Assembly (NCBI RefSeq): GCF_022699665.1
Contig: NZ_JALDNB010000004.1
Coordinates: forward strand, 1-64,000
Direction: 5' to 3'
DNA: 64,000 nucleotides
Source of the DNA: Chryseobacterium aahli
GTDB taxonomy: Bacteria > Bacteroidota > Bacteroidia > Flavobacteriales > Weeksellaceae
The notes under the pieces were generated by a model. The model saw only the letters and a program-made list of their open reading frames with translations. It had not been told where the DNA came from and did not search any database. A program made the position numbers and the translations under genes. Positions 61,749-64,000 of this stretch are shown piece by piece. Numbering within the stretch: the stretch's first letter is position 1; the number at the start of each line of letters is the position of its first letter.

Positions 61749-62633
61749 TTAATCAATATCATCCCAAAAATCGAAGTAATTGAACCACTGCAACGGATAT
61801 TTTTGAATCATTGATTCAAGATTTTGAGTATAAGAGTTTAAAAGTCCCTGTGCATCCCGTTTTTTGACTTGCTGAGCAACTCTTGCGTACAAATGATAAT
61901 GAAGATTTTTTTCTTTCATCACATAAACATAAACGACCGGAACGCCCAATCTTGAAGCAATCAGAAACGGACCGGCGGGAAATTTAGCATTTTTTTCAAG
62001 CAAATCAGCTTCCAGAAACTTTGAACCCTCGAAATAACGATCACCTGTGAAACAAATGAGTTCATTTTTTGACAAAGCTTCGTTAATGTCAAAAATATGC
62101 GACATATCATCTTTTACGTAGATGAATTTGATGTTGCTTTTTTTAACAGTAACACTTTCGAGGTATTCTTTAATAACCGTAACTTCCTGATCTGTTGTGA
62201 CTAAATTAATCTGACAATCGAAATCGATGTCGGCAAAAAAATGTTCGGCAATTTCAAAATTTCCGATGTGCGCGCTGATGAGAACGCCACCTTTTTTCTC
62301 GGCTAAAAGGTTTCTGAGGTTTTCTATTCCGTCAAATTCGTAGGTGTATTTATCTCTTAAACCCGCAGAAATGGCGGTTTTATCAATCAAAACTGTTCCG
62401 AAAGTGAAATAGCTTTTGAAAATTGAAACTTTTGATTTCCAAAATCCAAAGTTTAATCTTTTTTGAAAATAATAAGAAATGTAAAGATTGCTTTTCTTTT
62501 CGAAAAGCGAATAGTAGGCTGCAACAAAATAAAGAACAAAATAAGAAGTGCGGATTCCCATATTTCTAATGCACCATACGAAGATTCTGTAACCTAAAAT
62601 GGTACCTTTAGACTTGCCTTTCCACTTATTCAT
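61749..62633 (-). CDS. LpxL/HtrB-like lysophospholipid or lipid A acyltransferase
   Basis: A 294-residue acyltransferase of the HtrB/MsbB type, with one N-terminal membrane segment (YFVLYFVAAYYSLF). The HxxxxE motif is HIGNFE (122-127), and FTGDRYFEGSKF follows. In APE clusters this family is thought to acylate a glycerol or lipid for the pigment. It reads towards the FAD enzyme on the minus strand, with the inverted repeat between. A CAATGTA-type repeat lies just upstream. Confidence 0.82.
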   Translation of the reverse strand: MNKWKGKSKGTILGYRIFVWCIRNMGIRTSYFVLYFVAAYYSLFEKKSNLYISYYFQKRLNFGFWKSKVSIFKSYFTFGTVLIDKTAISAGLRDKYTYEFDGIENLRNLLAEKKGGVLISAHIGNFEIAEHFFADIDFDCQINLVTTDQEVTVIKEYLESVTVKKSNIKFIYVKDDMSHIFDINEALSKNELICFTGDRYFEGSKFLEADLLEKNAKFPAGPFLIASRLGVPVVYVYVMKEKNLHYHLYARVAQQVKKRDAQGLLNSYTQNLESMIQKYPLQWFNYFDFWDDID

Positions 62634-62636
62634 AAT

Positions 62637-62712
62637 TCAATTTACCAATTTATCAATTCAGCAATGTAACAATCTTAATTCTCATTGGCACATTACTAAA
62701 CTGTTATATTGC
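62637..62712. repeat. CAATGTAACAAT-type intergenic repeat, copy 3
   Basis: ACCAATTTATCAATTCAGCA with ATGTAACAAT on the left, and CATTGGCACATTACTAA with TTATATTGCTACATT on the right: the same inverted design as copies 1 and 2. It lies between the acyltransferase and the second ACP gene. Confidence 0.6.
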
Positions 62713-62744
62713 TACATTTTTTAAAGTAAATATTTAATCGATAG

Positions 62745-62999
62745 CTATGCGTTTTTTTTAGCGATTTTGTTTTCTATTGTAGAGTAGAAATCATCAAAAG
62801 TGATAATGTCTTTAAAGTCTGCTTCACCTAATTTTATTCCAAAATTAGACTCAATTACCACCACCAAGTCTATATAATCTAAACTGTCTAAGCCCAAAGT
62901 CTTCTTGAAATGGGCATCATTACTGATTTCGTCACCATCTACCTCAAACTCATTGATTAAAAAATCATTAGCAATGGCAACAATTTTTTCTCTTTCCAT
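62745..62999 (-). CDS. Acyl carrier protein (second, APE block)
   Basis: An 84-residue acyl carrier protein with the attachment site LGLDSLDYIDL, Ser39. It is distinct in sequence from the ACP at 51531, so the cluster has two carriers, perhaps one for the aryl polyene starter and one for elongation (inference). Six bases separate it from the ketosynthase gene upstream. Confidence 0.9.
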   Translation of the reverse strand: MEREKIVAIANDFLINEFEVDGDEISNDAHFKKTLGLDSLDYIDLVVVIESNFGIKLGEADFKDIITFDDFYSTIENKIAKKNA

Positions 63000-63005
63000 G
63001 TTTTT

Positions 63006-64000
63006 TTATTCAAATTTTTTAACGATTAATGCGGAATTGGTTCCCCCAAATCCGAAAGAATTCGACAAAAATACGTCAATTTTTTGATTTTTAGTTTCAG
63101 AGATTAAATTTATCTTTTTTGCGTCTTCGTCAGGGTTTTCTAAATTGATGTTCGGAGCCACAAAATTGTTCTGCATCATCAGAATGGAGTAAATCACTTC
63201 ACTTGCACCCGCCATCCAGCATTCATGACCGGTCATCGATTTGGTCGAACTTACCGGAATTTCACTTCCGAAAATCTCGTGAATTGCTTTCGCTTCATTA
63301 GCATCACCTATTGGCGTTGAAGTCGCATGAGCATTGATGTAATCAATATCTTTCACTTCTAAACCTGACTGTTTTAAAGCCCTATTCATTGCCAAAGCCG
63401 GGCCTTCAACATTGGGTGTAGAAATATGAGCTCCGTTTGAAGAAAAACCATAACCCACGATTTCTCCTAAAATTGTTGCGCCTCTTTTCTGAGCCGATTC
63501 TAAACTTTCAACAATTAAAGTAGCCGCTCCACCACTCGGAATAAGGCCATCTCGATTTGAATCAAAAGGTCTTGATGCTTTTGCTGGCTCACTTTCTCTT
63601 GTTGAGAAAACACCTAATGCGTCAAAACTTGCCATCGAGTATTTGTTTGTTTCCTGAGCTCCACCACAAACGATGATGTCCTGAAAACCGTTTTTAATCA
63701 TCATATAAGCCAATCCCAAAGAATGAGAACCACTTGCACAGGCAGCACTGATCGTTAAATTGATTCCTCTTAATTTAAAAATCGTAGAAAGATTCATCGT
63801 CACAGTGGAATTCATCGATTTGAAAATAGCTCCTGAACCCATTAAAGTCGTATCTTTTTTTTCCCTCGCAATGTCGATAGATTCTACAACTGCTTTAGAA
63901 ACACTGTCGTTTCCGTATAAAATTCCGACCTCCTTTTCATCTAAAAAATCCTGATCTATATTTGCTTGCTTTAAAGCATCAAGTGTTGCGATATAAGCAT
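63006..64000 (-). CDS. Beta-ketoacyl-ACP synthase (FabF-like), cut by the window edge
   Basis: The frame is open from the right edge of the window to the stop at 63006, so the N-terminus is outside. Visible are EVGILYGNDSVSKAVVES, then the Met-Gly-Ser-Gly stretch, and the triad: Cys in TISAACASGSHS, His in NAHATSTPIGD and His in SMTGHECWMAGASE. About 330 residues are present of a likely 400. It is a third KAS with a complete triad in the cluster, and its carrier is probably the adjacent ACP. Confidence 0.88.
   Translation of the reverse strand, partial: AYIATLDALKQANIDQDFLDEKEVGILYGNDSVSKAVVESIDIAREKKDTTLMGSGAIFKSMNSTVTMNLSTIFKLRGINLTISAACASGSHSLGLAYMMIKNGFQDIIVCGGAQETNKYSMASFDALGVFSTRESEPAKASRPFDSNRDGLIPSGGAATLIVESLESAQKRGATILGEIVGYGFSSNGAHISTPNVEGPALAMNRALKQSGLEVKDIDYINAHATSTPIGDANEAKAIHEIFGSEIPVSSTKSMTGHECWMAGASEVIYSILMMQNNFVAPNINLENPDEDAKKINLISETKNQKIDVFLSNSFGFGGTNSALIVKKFE

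Noticed and set aside
1..64000. tRNA, rRNA, CRISPR arrays or intact insertion sequences
   Set aside because: No cloverleaf, rRNA core sequence, repeat-spacer array or transposase gene was recognised on reading; a tRNA scan was not possible here, so short RNA genes cannot be fully excluded.

Overview
The window is AT-rich DNA from a member of Bacteroidota, class Flavobacteriia, most likely Chryseobacterium or a close relative in Weeksellaceae. The evidence is the promoter -7 motif TAnnTTTG, a type IX secretion sorting tail, the bamA-ompH-ompH-uppS cluster with a DUF6089 barrel gene, DUF3667, and above all a flexirubin-type pigment locus with DarA and DarB. The genus is inferred from gene content; no rRNA lies in the window.

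Layout. 1-935 has no gene but holds three outward-pointing promoters, a palindromic repeat patch and a candidate Flavo-1 RNA. 936-8386 (minus strand) is envelope assembly: rfbD, a thioesterase, two OmpH/Skp chaperones, BamA, UppS and a DUF6089 barrel. 8597-14200 (minus) is an exopolysaccharide export and initiation set (Wzc-like kinase, Wza-like lipoprotein, WecA/MraY-like transferase, GT2), followed by a degenerate arginase-fold protein and a Tat-exported glycosidase-like protein. 16785-19224 (plus) is a small patchwork of accessory genes separated by copies of an intergenic repeat. 19376-29182 (minus) holds topA, polytopic membrane proteins including an EpsG-like one, and a large T9SS-sorted protein made of two related modules.

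29375-64000 is the pigment locus. A DAR block (29375-36149) contains an MMPL exporter fused to a PlsC-like acyltransferase, DarA, DarB and two hotdog dehydratases. About 7.6 kb of unrelated genes follow (PAP2, DUF3667, an HTH protein, M16 protease, VOC). The aryl-polyene (APE) block then runs on the plus strand (44354-58174): HTH protein, BtrH-like protein, ABC exporter, thioesterase, ketosynthases and a chain-length-factor-like partner, ACP, deacetylase, LolA, lipoprotein, dehydratase and GT2-DUF2062. It continues on the minus strand (58363-64000): C45 Ntn-hydrolase, FAD oxidoreductase, LpxL-like acyltransferase, second ACP and a further ketosynthase cut by the window edge.

How it works together (family knowledge plus inference). 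The ACPs, ketosynthase pairs and dehydratases would build an aryl polyene acid. DarB and DarA would make a dialkylresorcinol. An acyltransferase would join them as an ester, and the MMPL/ABC/LolA proteins would place the product in the outer membrane. No ketoreductase, ammonia lyase or aryl-activating ligase is visible, so the locus probably continues past 64000. The locus type is known; the less ordinary points are the split by unrelated genes, a repeat-derived peptide inside a ketosynthase, the two candidate ester-forming enzymes, and inverted repeats bracketing the FAD oxidoreductase/C45 pair.
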